From NCBI GenBank assembly GCA_023457035.1, contig JAEWNN010000189.1:1-64000 (forward strand): 64,000 bases of DNA, read 5' to 3'. Positions 50,360-58,470 of the stretch are shown in pieces. Positions within the stretch are counted from its first letter, which is position 1. Every line of letters starts with the position of its first letter. The notes beneath the pieces are model-generated. The model saw nothing but the letters and a program-made list of their open reading frames with translations, searched no databases and was not told the DNA's origin. A program made the translations under genes and the position numbers. The DNA comes from Verrucomicrobiota bacterium. GTDB lineage: Bacteria; Verrucomicrobiota; Verrucomicrobiia; Opitutales; Opitutaceae.

Positions 50360-50748
50360 TGAACAAGGCACTGCTCACGGGCTGGACTCCCCGCGGCGGA
50401 GTGAAGGCCTACACGACGGACGGCAAGCCGCGCCTGAGCTTCGAGCTCATCGTGAAGGACAGTCTGGGCGGGGAGGGCACATGGCGCGCCGAGGTGCGCG
50501 ACCTCGCGCTGATCGAGAAGGCGGCCGAGCTGCTTACGCCCGGCCGCGCGATGATCGCCGAGGTGGAGCTGTGCACGCGGCCGTATGAGAAGCAGGGCAG
50601 GGTGGTGGGCGATGTGCGCCACCTGCTGGTGCACGGGCTGGAGTTTCCGGATCGGCGGGGCGCCGCGCACGGCGCGACGGTGGCGGAGGACGGAGGGCAG
50701 AGGACAGACGACGGAGAACAGCCAGCGGACGAGAGGAGGGTGGCGTGA
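50359..50748 (+). CDS. single-stranded-DNA-binding-like protein
   Basis: 129 aa. MNKALLTGWTPRGGVKAYTT, then GKPRLSFELIVKDSLGGEGT, WRAEVRDLALIEKAAELLTP, MIAEVELCTRPYEKQGRVVG and HLLVHGLEFPDR follow the OB-fold pattern of SSB-like proteins. The C-terminal 25 residues come from heptanucleotide array 5. Position before other early genes fits a replication or recombination role. Confidence 0.6.
   Translation: MNKALLTGWTPRGGVKAYTTDGKPRLSFELIVKDSLGGEGTWRAEVRDLALIEKAAELLTPGRAMIAEVELCTRPYEKQGRVVGDVRHLLVHGLEFPDRRGAAHGATVAEDGGQRTDDGEQPADERRVA
50685..50740. repeat. heptanucleotide array 5
   Basis: GGAGGAC, GGAGGGC, AGAGGAC, AGACGAC, GGAGAAC, AGCCAGC, GGACGAG, AGGAGGG: eight units at the 3' end of the SSB-like gene. 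Confidence 0.7.
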
Positions 50749-50945
50749 ACAATGGAGTGATGGAGGTGCGTGCTCGGCGGGAGATGTTCCTGGTAGAGCA
50801 GGCCGGCGTCGCCAAGTTGGAGATGGCAGCCAAGGCCAACGCCCTCACGGCCGAGACCATCACCGCCATCGTCGCCGGCCGCAAGATCACCGCCGCCGAT
50901 GCCACCGAACAGTGGCTCGCCGGGGAGAACAATCTCAAACCATGA
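50745..50945 (+). CDS. small hypothetical phage protein
   Basis: 66 aa from GTG at 50745 overlapping the previous TGA; an ATG at 50760 is an alternative. Helical: EVRARREMFLVEQAGVAKLE and ALTAETITAIVAGRKITAAD. ATGA overlap with the next gene. Confidence 0.45.
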   Translation: MNNGVMEVRARREMFLVEQAGVAKLEMAAKANALTAETITAIVAGRKITAADATEQWLAGENNLKP

Positions 50946-51277
50946 AACCTGACACCAATCCCGCGCCGACATCCGGCGCTTCGCCGGCCGGACAGCCCCC
51001 GGCGTTCCCTCTGGCGGCTGGTTCGGCTGAGCCCTATGATCCGCTCGTCAGCCTAGATCGGGAGGTCGAACGCTTCATGCGTACGAACCTCTTCACGCCG
51101 ATGGAGGTAACCGGGTTCTACATTCAGGCGCGGTGCGTGATTTCTGAGCTGCGCCAACTGCGGCAGGAGAACGAACACCTGCGCAACGTTCGCGACCGGC
51201 AACATGAGATCATCCGCCGGCACGAGAGAACCATCAACGCATACGAGGAGCAGGCCGTCGATGATGGCCGCTTCTGA
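50942..51277 (+). CDS. hypothetical phage protein with coiled coil
   Basis: 111 aa. The Pro-rich N-terminal 30 residues are disordered. Then LDREVERFMRTNLFTPMEVT and a coiled coil (ELRQLRQENEHLRNVRDRQH). No known family. Confidence 0.5.
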   Translation: MKPDTNPAPTSGASPAGQPPAFPLAAGSAEPYDPLVSLDREVERFMRTNLFTPMEVTGFYIQARCVISELRQLRQENEHLRNVRDRQHEIIRRHERTINAYEEQAVDDGRF

Positions 51278-51322
51278 GCCGAACACTGATTCTGCGACGA
51301 AGCGTTAGCATATCAACCGACC

Positions 51323-51604
51323 ATGAAGCTCGTCAAAGATCCGACCACCGGCATCTACTCCGTCCGATTCAAGGGGGCCGACGGGAAGTCCCACCTGCGC
51401 ACGACCAAGACCACGAGCAAGGGCGACGCCATGCGGTGCTTTCGCATGCGGCGGCCGCGGGGCAAGGACTCGCTGGCTTGGCAGTGGGCGTTCGACGACG
51501 TGGTGGCCGAGCGGTGCCCATCGGTGGTGCGCTACATGGTCATGCACGCGGCGGAGCGACTCGCGGCGGAACTCGAGGCGAAGATGGGAGGCGGCCGTGG
51601 CTAG
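51323..51604 (+). CDS. hypothetical phage protein with AP2-like N-terminus
   Basis: 93 aa. VKDPTTGIYSVRFKGADGKS then HLRTTKTTSKGDAMRCFRMR resembles the three-strand arm-binding domain at the N-terminus of integrases, followed by a helix. The rest is a short helical tail. It may bind DNA. The next gene starts with GTG eight bases before its stop. Confidence 0.5.
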   Translation: MKLVKDPTTGIYSVRFKGADGKSHLRTTKTTSKGDAMRCFRMRRPRGKDSLAWQWAFDDVVAERCPSVVRYMVMHAAERLAAELEAKMGGGRG

Positions 51605-52040
51605 ATTTGTGCGCACCTTCAAACCGCAGTTTGCACCGCTGGTTGAAGCCGGCACGAAACTGCAGACTCTGCGACCGATCCCACGGCGGCTGCCGGAGGC
51701 GGGCGACCAGGCCAGCCTGCGCGCGTGGACCGGGCGCGCGTACTGGAGCGAACAGCGCGTGCTGCGTGAAGTCATCATCACACGCGTGCGCGTGACCACG
51801 ATCTACGGCACGGGCCAGATCGAACTCGCCGGCCGCTACCTGACGACGCCGGAGATGGAGGCGTTCGCGCGGGCCGATGGCTTCGCGGACCTCGAGGCGC
51901 TGCTGGCGTGGTTTCGCGCCGAGCACGGCCTGCCGTTCACCGGCATCCTGATCGAATGGAATCTTTCCGGCCCCGCGGTGGTGAAACCAACAATCAACCA
52001 TGTCGCAGTGGCGGTGCCACCGCGGGGCGGGAATCCCTAG
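51597..52040 (+). CDS. ASCH/PUA-like domain phage protein
   Basis: 147 aa. FVRTFKPQFAPLVEAGTKLQ-TLRP resembles the ASCH-domain opening (phage proteins with a beta-barrel that binds RNA or modified nucleotides), then VIITRVRVTTIYGTGQIELA and a 'FADLEALLAWFRAEHGLPFTG' helix. GTG start overlapping the previous stop. Role unknown; ASCH proteins are often linked to nucleotide modification. Confidence 0.6.
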   Translation: MARFVRTFKPQFAPLVEAGTKLQTLRPIPRRLPEAGDQASLRAWTGRAYWSEQRVLREVIITRVRVTTIYGTGQIELAGRYLTTPEMEAFARADGFADLEALLAWFRAEHGLPFTGILIEWNLSGPAVVKPTINHVAVAVPPRGGNP

Positions 52041-52046
52041 TCACCC

Positions 52047-52382
52047 ATGAAAACGAAGACTCCGAAACACTATCGGCAGGGGGATGTGCTCATCGAGCGC
52101 ATCGACTCCATGCCTCGCAACTGCACCAAGATCGATCGCGAGAACGGCCGCGTGATTCTCGCCCACGGTGAAGTGACCGGCCACGCCCACGCGCTCACGG
52201 CCCCCGGCTGCGAGCTTTTCGCTGCCGAGAGTGAACCCGGCGTGACGTTCCTCGAGATCCGCGACGCCATGGCAGCGCTCAAGCACGACGAGCACGGCAC
52301 CATCGATCTTCCCGCGGGCACCTACCGGGTGACACGCCAACGAGAATACTCCCCGGAGGCCATCCGCAATGTCGCCGACTGA
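52047..52382 (+). CDS. conserved phage protein, GEVTGHAH type
   Basis: 111 aa. Short beta-rich protein: QGDVLIERIDSMPRNCTKID, GRVILAHGEVTGHAHALTAP, TIDLPAGTYRVTRQREYSPE. The LAHGEVTGHAHA wording is frequent in phage genomes; function unknown. Stop overlaps the next gene by 14 nt. Confidence 0.65.
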   Translation: MKTKTPKHYRQGDVLIERIDSMPRNCTKIDRENGRVILAHGEVTGHAHALTAPGCELFAAESEPGVTFLEIRDAMAALKHDEHGTIDLPAGTYRVTRQREYSPEAIRNVAD

Positions 52383-53325
52383 TCACAGCCCCGAAGTACG
52401 CGCGTTGCTCGAGCGTCACGCCACGGCGTGCGACATGCGGCAAACGATCGACCGCGAGCGGATCGTGGATTGCCTCATGCGCTGGCTTGCCGGCGTGAGC
52501 GAACAGAAACTCCCGGTCCGCTTCCTCTGCCGCGCCGAGGAACTCGGCGCGGTCGGAAAATCCGCCTGGGACGCCTGGGCCGCCAGGGCCGCCAGGGACG
52601 CCAGGGACGCCTGGGACGCCTGGGACGCCTGGGACGCCAGGGCCGCCTGGGACGCCTGGGCCGCCAGGGCCGCCAGGGCCGCCAGGGACGCCAGGGCCGC
52701 CAGGGACGCCTGTTGGGATCTGAGCTGGATTTCAATTGCCGCGATCGGCGCGCTATCGCGCGCCGACGAGAAGATCCACCGCACGTGGCTCCCGGTGTTG
52801 GAAGCCTTCGAAGCCGGTGCGTGGCTCTTCTGGATCACCGCCACGGAAATCGTGGTCGCCGAGCGCCCGGGCTGCATCAGCGTCGACGAGAACCGCCGAC
52901 TGCATTCGGCAGACGGGTACGCCTTTGCGTGGCTCGACACGATCCGCCAGTGCTACTGGCACGGCGTGCTGGTCCCTGAATACGTGGTTCTGCGCCCGGC
53001 GGAAATCACCGTCGCCAAGATCGAGGCCGAGCAAAACACCGAGGTGCGACGCGTGATGATCGAACGCTACGGCCAAGCCCGCTACCTGGTCGACTCCGGA
53101 GCGCAAGAGATCCACCGCGACGACTACGGCGTGCTGTATCGGAAGGAAATCCCCGGCGACGAGGCACTCGTGATGGTGAAGGTCGTCAACTCCACACCGG
53201 AGCCGGATGGAACGTTCAAGGACTACTTCCTGCGCGTGCCGCCAACCATAACCACCGCGCGCGGTGCCGTGGCGTGGACGTTCGGGAAGTCGGAAACGGA
53301 GTACGCGCCGCTGGTCGAGACATGA
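52369..53325 (+). CDS. DUF6745-type protein with A-W/R-D/A triplet repeat
   Basis: 318 aa. The C-terminal half (about 205-318: RPAEITVAKIEAEQNTEVRR, RYGQARYLVDSGAQEIHRDD, LRVPPTITTARGAVAWTFGK) matches DUF6745 as I recall it. Residues about 66-113 are a tandem three-residue repeat (A-W-D, A-R-A, A-R-D) encoded by 9-bp DNA units; it may form a Trp/Arg helix. No catalytic residues known. The repeat length may vary between strains. Confidence 0.7.
   Translation: MSPTDHSPEVRALLERHATACDMRQTIDRERIVDCLMRWLAGVSEQKLPVRFLCRAEELGAVGKSAWDAWAARAARDARDAWDAWDAWDARAAWDAWAARAARAARDARAARDACWDLSWISIAAIGALSRADEKIHRTWLPVLEAFEAGAWLFWITATEIVVAERPGCISVDENRRLHSADGYAFAWLDTIRQCYWHGVLVPEYVVLRPAEITVAKIEAEQNTEVRRVMIERYGQARYLVDSGAQEIHRDDYGVLYRKEIPGDEALVMVKVVNSTPEPDGTFKDYFLRVPPTITTARGAVAWTFGKSETEYAPLVET
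52564..52707. repeat. 9-bp tandem repeat inside the DUF6745 gene
   Basis: Sixteen units of the form GCC(T/A)GGG(A/C)C, about 144 bp, with a degenerate 17th. Only two positions vary: T/A switches Trp and Arg, A/C switches Asp and Ala. In frame with the gene. Confidence 0.9.
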
Positions 53326-53603
53326 AGGACCTGTTCGGCAATCCGATTCCCGAGCCGGCCGCCCTGCGCAAGGACGGTCGGCTGCGCCGCCGCGGCTACT
53401 CGGCGCGCCCGGGCAGCGGCCCGCACAGCCAGCGGTGCTATTCTTGCGCGCATTGCATGCGGGTGACGTCCGCCGGGGGCACCTCGTTCAAGTGCACGCG
53501 CGTCGCGCCAATCTGGGGCGCTGGGCACGAAACCGACATCCACCGCGGCGCCCCGGCGTGCGCGGACTGGGAACGGATGCCGCGAGAGAGGATGGCAGCA
53601 TGA
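53322..53603 (+). CDS. small cysteine-rich phage protein
   Basis: 93 aa. RCYSCAHCMRVTSAGGTSFK and CTRVAPIW...GAPACADWERMP give C-x2-C-x2-C type clusters, likely zinc-binding. The N-terminal GNPIPEPAALRKDGRLRRRG is basic. ATGA overlaps on both sides. Confidence 0.55.
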   Translation: MKDLFGNPIPEPAALRKDGRLRRRGYSARPGSGPHSQRCYSCAHCMRVTSAGGTSFKCTRVAPIWGAGHETDIHRGAPACADWERMPRERMAA

Positions 53604-53800
53604 GCTCTAGACGATTCCCGCGCCTGATGTGGGCGGACTATGACGCGGCAGCGCCACGCGGCCTGAAGGTCGCGATCTACACCACCCGGGCCGAGCAGCG
53701 CGGCAACCGGCCCGACCTGCGCCCGATCCGCGTGCGGGTGGAAGAAGTGACCGCACGGGCGAACACTCAGGTGACCAACTCCAGGACCCGAAAATCATGA
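53600..53800 (+). CDS. small basic phage protein
   Basis: 66 aa, basic. SSRRFPRLMWADYDAAAPRG, then VAIYTTRAEQRGNRPDLRPI. No family recognised. Overlaps its neighbours by 4 nt. Confidence 0.45.
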   Translation: MSSRRFPRLMWADYDAAAPRGLKVAIYTTRAEQRGNRPDLRPIRVRVEEVTARANTQVTNSRTRKS

Positions 53801-54294
53801 TCGAGCAAACTGATCTTCCGCTGATCGAAACCGTCCGCCAGCCGGATGCGCGTTGCGCCCCGGAGTTGGGTCTAGTGGCGGGTTCTGTGGCCTTCTGCAC
53901 CGACCTCGCGGACTGCCCAGTGCTCCGCGGCCCCCTCATGGGTGGAAAACGCGGCCTGATCATGCCGGACTACGACCGCCTCGCGCTGGCCTACTCGGAC
54001 GCAAACTGGAAGTGGAACATCTCGACGGAAAAGTGGAGCAAACGCAAAGCCATCGAGCCGGACGGCATGGACATCGTGCGCTGGATGGATGCGGGTGAAC
54101 CGCCATCGCCTGAGGATCTTCGCGCCGAGATCGCCAAAATGGTAGGCAAACTCGATGAAACGCCAGGGTGCTACGTCATGTTCGGCGGTCTGATCATCTT
54201 CCGCACACTATCGGGTGGCGTCGGCTGTGCTCTAGATTGGCTACTGGTACAGCACTACAAGCGCACAGCTCCGGGTTCGCAGATCTCCGCATGA
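53797..54294 (+). CDS. hypothetical phage protein
   Basis: 165 aa, not recognised. A central LALAYSDANWKWNISTEKWS region and a C-terminal CYVMFGGLIIFRTLSGGVGC with a weak hydrophobic stretch. ATGA overlap with the methyltransferase gene. Confidence 0.45.
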   Translation: MIEQTDLPLIETVRQPDARCAPELGLVAGSVAFCTDLADCPVLRGPLMGGKRGLIMPDYDRLALAYSDANWKWNISTEKWSKRKAIEPDGMDIVRWMDAGEPPSPEDLRAEIAKMVGKLDETPGCYVMFGGLIIFRTLSGGVGCALDWLLVQHYKRTAPGSQISA

Positions 54295-55190
54295 CGCCCC
54301 GGGTGAACAGCTACTTCTCGGGCGCGGGGTTGATGGACCTCGGGTTGATGCGCGCAGGCCTCGACGTGCAGCTGAGCGTGGAGATCGACGAGACGTGCTG
54401 CGCGACGCTGCGGCGGAACTTCCGCCACCAGGTGCAACAGGGCGACATGCGAGAGAAACTCGCCGAGGCGGAGCCGGAGTGCGAGGTGATGGCGGCGACG
54501 TACCCGTGCACGCGGTACGCCTACAGCGCGGCGATCCACGGGCACCTGACGGGCGACGAACTCTACCTGCATTTCTTCCGCCACCTCGCGATCCGCCGGC
54601 CGGAAGCCTACCTGCTCGAGAACGTGCCGGGCATGCGGAAATTCCCCGTGGTGATGGAGGCGATGACGCGCCTGCCCGACTACTACGTGCGCGTGGTGTG
54701 CCCGGTGCGCGCCACCACGTGGCTCCCGCAGCGGCGGGACAGGCTGATCATCATCGGCACGAAACGGGCGTTCACTTTCCGCGAGCCGGAACCGCAACTG
54801 CGGCCGAGCTTGGCCGACCTGCTCGACGCAGACCCGGTGGTGGAGATCCCGGAATACGTGGCCCGCCGGATCCAGGGCGCGTACCGTGACGGCCCGATCG
54901 TGAGTGACCCGGACGCGGGCGACATCGCGCCCACGTGCGTGGCGCACTACAGCAAGGATCTGAGCACGCGGCTGGTGCGCGACGCGCGCTACCCGCACGG
55001 GCTGCGGCCGTACACCGTGCGCGAGTACGCGCGCCTGCAGGGGGTGCCGGACAGCTTCGAGTTCGCCGGCACGGTCCAGCAGGCCTACCGGCAGATCGGC
55101 AACGGCGTGGCCGTGCCGATGGCAGAATGGGCGGGGCGCGAGCTGCTCCGCTACTTTGCCCACGGACACGGCCGCGGAGGGAGCAACTGA
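54291..55190 (+). CDS. orphan C5-cytosine DNA methyltransferase
   Basis: 299 aa. Motif I: VNSYFSGAGLMDLGLMRAG (SAM); motif IV: AATYPCTRYAYSAA with the catalytic Cys (PC, but TYPC replaces the usual PPCQ); motif VI: AYLLENVPGMRKF (ENV); motif VIII: QRRDRLIIIG; motifs IX-X: LRPYTVREYARLQGVPDSFE and QIGNGVAVPMAEW. Probably methylates phage DNA against host restriction or for regulation. No cognate endonuclease is adjacent. The target recognition region is short. Confidence 0.88.
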   Translation: MTPRVNSYFSGAGLMDLGLMRAGLDVQLSVEIDETCCATLRRNFRHQVQQGDMREKLAEAEPECEVMAATYPCTRYAYSAAIHGHLTGDELYLHFFRHLAIRRPEAYLLENVPGMRKFPVVMEAMTRLPDYYVRVVCPVRATTWLPQRRDRLIIIGTKRAFTFREPEPQLRPSLADLLDADPVVEIPEYVARRIQGAYRDGPIVSDPDAGDIAPTCVAHYSKDLSTRLVRDARYPHGLRPYTVREYARLQGVPDSFEFAGTVQQAYRQIGNGVAVPMAEWAGRELLRYFAHGHGRGGSN

Positions 55191-55918
55191 TGCCCGACCG
55201 GCTGATCAGAGAAGGAATTTGTACCTCGTCGCGCCTCGGCACCGTGTCCGAGCGCGCAGAAATGTTATTCGTCCGACTGATCGTGAAGGCGTGCCCGCTG
55301 GGCCGCTACCACGCGAAGCCCGACATCGTGAAAGCGCAGGCCCTCACCAATCGGCCGCGGATTCGTGTGACCGATGTAGCCCTCGCCCTCGACGAACTCG
55401 AGCGCGCCGGCCTCATCGTTCGATACACGGGCCCCGCTCCCGACAATGAACCCCTGCTCGCAATCCCGAAGTACGGCCAGCGTTTCACGCAGAAGGTGCG
55501 CAGCCCGTTCCCGCCGCCCCCCGAGGGCCCCGGGGATACACCGGGCCAGCAGTACCTGTTCGGCGACCCGCCGCCCGAGGTTATTCACAATCCGCCGCCG
55601 GCCCCCGATTTTTCGCGGCCGGTGCGGAAGGAAAGAAGGAAGGAAACTTCCCCCCAACCCCCCGCCGCGGCGGGGGGCGATGTCGCCAAGGCGATCGAGG
55701 CCAGGAAGGCCGGACGGCAGTACCGCAACGCGGAGCGGGCGACGGACGAGCTGCGCGCGGTGGAGACGGAACTGACGGACATCCTCCACCCGGGCGGCAG
55801 CGCCTGGAAGGTGACGCCGACGGGCGCGAAGCTGGAGCGCTACACCGCGCTGATGGCGCGGCGGACCGAGCTGCTGCGGGTGGTGGAGCGGGCCGAAGAC
55901 GAGAGGCGCAGCGCGTGA
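55190..55918 (+). CDS. winged-helix phage protein, replication-like
   Basis: 242 aa. The N-terminal 90 residues (SSRLGTVSERAEMLFVRLIV ... DVALALDELERAGLIVRYTG) resemble the winged helix of phage replication or helicase-loader proteins. A Pro-rich linker (about 100-140) and a basic C-terminal coiled coil follow. Its start A overlaps the methyltransferase stop; GTGA overlap downstream. Confidence 0.55.
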   Translation: MPDRLIREGICTSSRLGTVSERAEMLFVRLIVKACPLGRYHAKPDIVKAQALTNRPRIRVTDVALALDELERAGLIVRYTGPAPDNEPLLAIPKYGQRFTQKVRSPFPPPPEGPGDTPGQQYLFGDPPPEVIHNPPPAPDFSRPVRKERRKETSPQPPAAAGGDVAKAIEARKAGRQYRNAERATDELRAVETELTDILHPGGSAWKVTPTGAKLERYTALMARRTELLRVVERAEDERRSA

Positions 55919-56241
55919 GCACAATAACACTACTAGAGGGGGAGGTGCGCATGCTGGCCCGGCGGGTGCGCGAGCTCGAGGAGCTGACGAAGCCGCTGCG
56001 CGAGGCCCGGGAGCAGCGGCCGATGCTGCCGGCCAGCGCCGACGATGCCACGCTGGTGGCGGAGCTGGCGAAGTTCCTGGGAGGCGAGCCGGCCGAGGTG
56101 CTGGGCCCGAGCCGGCAGCGGCGCGTGGTAGGGGTGCGGCGGATGCTGGTGCGGCACCTGCGCACGCAGGGCTGGACCTGGCCGCGGATCGCGGCGGTGT
56201 TCCGAATCTCGGAGCGGGCGGCGGCGAAGCTGGGAAAGTAA
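55915..56241 (+). CDS. coiled-coil and helix-turn-helix phage protein
   Basis: 108 aa from GTG. A coiled coil (EGEVRMLARRVRELEELTKP) is followed by a region (RQRRVVGVRRMLVRHLRTQG, WTWPRIAAVFRISERAAAKL) like the DNA-binding helix pair of the DnaA C-terminus. May be a late regulator. It directly precedes the terminase genes. Confidence 0.55.
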   Translation: MSTITLLEGEVRMLARRVRELEELTKPLREAREQRPMLPASADDATLVAELAKFLGGEPAEVLGPSRQRRVVGVRRMLVRHLRTQGWTWPRIAAVFRISERAAAKLGK

Positions 56242-56318
56242 ACGAAAGTACCGGAACAAGTACCGGACTTTTGCCCTGCGGCGTGGCGCGGAAGAGCTGA
56301 CGGGCCCGTGATGGGCGC

Positions 56319-56963
56319 GTGGTCGCACCCGCCCGCCAACCCGAAGCCGACGCCGCCAGCACCCGACAGCTCCTGCTGTTCGAGGGCATCGGCGTGGCGG
56401 CCGAGCAGATCCCGCAGGGCTTCGGCGACCTGACCGGACGCGAGCAGAAGTTCGTCTTGAACCTCCTGCGGCACGGGCAGATGGCCCGGGCGGCGGTGGA
56501 GGCGGGCTACTCGGAAACCAGCGCCGGAGCGATCGCCTCGGAAACCCTGCGAAAGCCGAAGGTTTTCGCGTTTTACCAGCGCTGCCTCGCCGCGGTGGCG
56601 GCCAACGCCGATGCGATGACGCGCCGGGTGGCCGAGCGCTCGATCGTGCTGCACACGAAGGCGATGACCGCCGCGCAGGAGGTCAAGGATCTGGACGAGC
56701 TGATCCTGATCGCCCACCGGGACGAGACTGGCGCGAAGGCCAAGAACGTGGACGAGTACGAGAGCCGGCGCGAACAGGCGGCGAAGGCGGAGAAGCACTA
56801 CACGACGCTGGCCAACCAGACCGACACGCTCCTGGCCAGCCTGCTGGGCAAGCTGACGCTGAACGTGCAGGGCACGGTGCGCACGCAGCTGGCGCCCGAG
56901 GAGCTGGCACTGATGCGGGAGCTCAACGAGGGCCTCAAGGCCCGGGAGGCCGCGCTGCAATGA
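56319..56963 (+). CDS. terS: terminase small subunit
   Basis: 214 aa from GTG at 56319. LTGREQKFVLNLLRHGQMAR-AAVEAGYSE is the Terminase_2 helix-turn-helix that binds the packaging site; the ALRKPKVFAFYQRCL-like part (ETLRKPKVFAFYQRCLAAVA) continues it. The C-terminal half is a long coiled coil for ring assembly. ATGA overlap with the large subunit. Start codon uncertain. Confidence 0.82.
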   Translation: MVAPARQPEADAASTRQLLLFEGIGVAAEQIPQGFGDLTGREQKFVLNLLRHGQMARAAVEAGYSETSAGAIASETLRKPKVFAFYQRCLAAVAANADAMTRRVAERSIVLHTKAMTAAQEVKDLDELILIAHRDETGAKAKNVDEYESRREQAAKAEKHYTTLANQTDTLLASLLGKLTLNVQGTVRTQLAPEELALMRELNEGLKAREAALQ

Positions 56964-58435
56964 CGGCGGCGGCGACTCTTTCCCCCCATTCCTCCCCCCC
57001 CAATGCGGGGCCGGTCGACGGTGCACCCCATGGCGCCGAGCGGCTGGCCCCGCATCTCTTTGCGGTGTCGCGGCTGAAGGTGAGGCCGTACCTCTGGCAG
57101 GCGGCCATCATGCACGATGTCTGGCAGCGCCGGAAGACGGCGGCGCGCTGCTGCAACGGCTCGGGAAAGACGAGCAAGGTGGTGGCGTCGCTCGGGTTGT
57201 GCGTGGCCGATCAGTACGCCGGGGCCACGGTGGTGATCGTCTCGGCGGGCAACCGTCAGGTGCGCGACCAGGTGATGCCGGCAATCGCGGGCTTCCGTGA
57301 CAAGTTCTCCGGCTGGGACTTCTCCGACATGCGCGTGGAGGCGCCGAACGGCTCGCGCATCATCGGCTTCTCGACCGACCACAGCGGCCGGTTCGAGGGC
57401 TACCACTCGGCGGGCCCGGACAAGCCGCTGCTGATCATCGTCGACGAGGCGAAGACGGTGGCCGATGAGATCTTTGTGGCGATCGACCGCTGCCAGCCCG
57501 ACATGCTGCTCTACATCAGCAGCCCGGGCGGGCGGCTCGGCCGGTTCCATGACGCCTTCGCGCAGCCGCATTTCCGAAAGCACATGGTGGGCGCCGACCA
57601 GTGCCCGCACATCACGCCGGAGTTCATCGAGGAGATGGGCCGGCAGTACGGGACCGACTCGGAGATCTACCGGTCGATGATCCTGGGCGAGTTCGCGCTG
57701 GGCGACGACGACGGCCACGTGATCCCCTTCGGCGCGCTGGAGGCCTGCCTGCGCAACCCGCCCTTTCCCCGCGACGGGGAGGCGGTGGGCTTCTGCGACT
57801 TCGCCGAGTCCTCCGACGAGAACGTGTTGGCGGTGGTGCGGGGCAACCAGGTGGAGATCGTGGATGCCTGGGTGCAGGCTCCGAAGGCCGACGGGCAGCC
57901 GGACAAGGACGCGGTGGTGGCGCGCTTCAAGGCGGGCTTCCGCCGAGCCGGCCTGAAGGCGGAGCGGATCTGGGGCGACGCCTCGGGGATGGGCTTCGGC
58001 TACATCTACGCGCTGCGCGTCGACGGCTGGGCGATCAACAGCTGCGAGAACAGCGACACGCCGGTGGATCCCCACTACTTCAACTTGGGCGCGGAGCAGT
58101 GGTGGCGAGGCCGCGAGCAGATCGAGAAGGCCGCGATCGTGCTGCCGCGCGACGACGTGCTGAAGAAACAGCTATGCGTGCGCAAGAAGGAGCCGCGGGA
58201 GGACGGCAAGCTGCAGCTCGAGCCCAAGAAGAAGGCCAAGCACAAGAGCCCCGACCGCGCCGACGCGGTGCTGGGCGCGCTCTACTGGCAATGGCGACTC
58301 CAGGCCACCGGCGGCCCCATCGGCCGGCTGGGTGACGGCGGCGTGCCGCAGTCACTCGCGCAGAAGGCGTATGAAGAGCACCAAGACCGCGAAGCGGATC
58401 CGGCGGACCTGATCCCCGGCTGCTACTGCGGCTGA
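56960..58435 (+). CDS. terL: terminase large subunit
   Basis: 491 aa. ATPase Walker A ARCCNGSGKTSKVV (62-75; deviant CCNGSGKT), Walker B LLIIVDEAK (157-165), coupling motif YISSPGG. Nuclease domain acid residues in AVGFCDFAESSDENV and later DASGMGFGYIYALRVDGWAI and SPDRADAVLGALYWQW. It powers DNA packaging and cuts concatemers. The 491-aa length is usual. Confidence 0.9.
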   Translation: MTAAATLSPHSSPPNAGPVDGAPHGAERLAPHLFAVSRLKVRPYLWQAAIMHDVWQRRKTAARCCNGSGKTSKVVASLGLCVADQYAGATVVIVSAGNRQVRDQVMPAIAGFRDKFSGWDFSDMRVEAPNGSRIIGFSTDHSGRFEGYHSAGPDKPLLIIVDEAKTVADEIFVAIDRCQPDMLLYISSPGGRLGRFHDAFAQPHFRKHMVGADQCPHITPEFIEEMGRQYGTDSEIYRSMILGEFALGDDDGHVIPFGALEACLRNPPFPRDGEAVGFCDFAESSDENVLAVVRGNQVEIVDAWVQAPKADGQPDKDAVVARFKAGFRRAGLKAERIWGDASGMGFGYIYALRVDGWAINSCENSDTPVDPHYFNLGAEQWWRGREQIEKAAIVLPRDDVLKKQLCVRKKEPREDGKLQLEPKKKAKHKSPDRADAVLGALYWQWRLQATGGPIGRLGDGGVPQSLAQKAYEEHQDREADPADLIPGCYCG

Positions 58436-58470
58436 ACCTTTCCCCGACAGTCCAACCCCAACCCAATCCC

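Noticed and set aside
47196..50740. Heptanucleotide arrays as sequencing or assembly artefacts
   Set aside because: Units are degenerate, differ between sites and preserve the 4-nt overlaps of flanking genes, which random errors would not do.
52564..52707. CRISPR array or diversity-generating target region
   Set aside because: Units are contiguous 9-mers with no spacers, in frame with a gene; variation is not the adenine-specific type and no reverse transcriptase is nearby.
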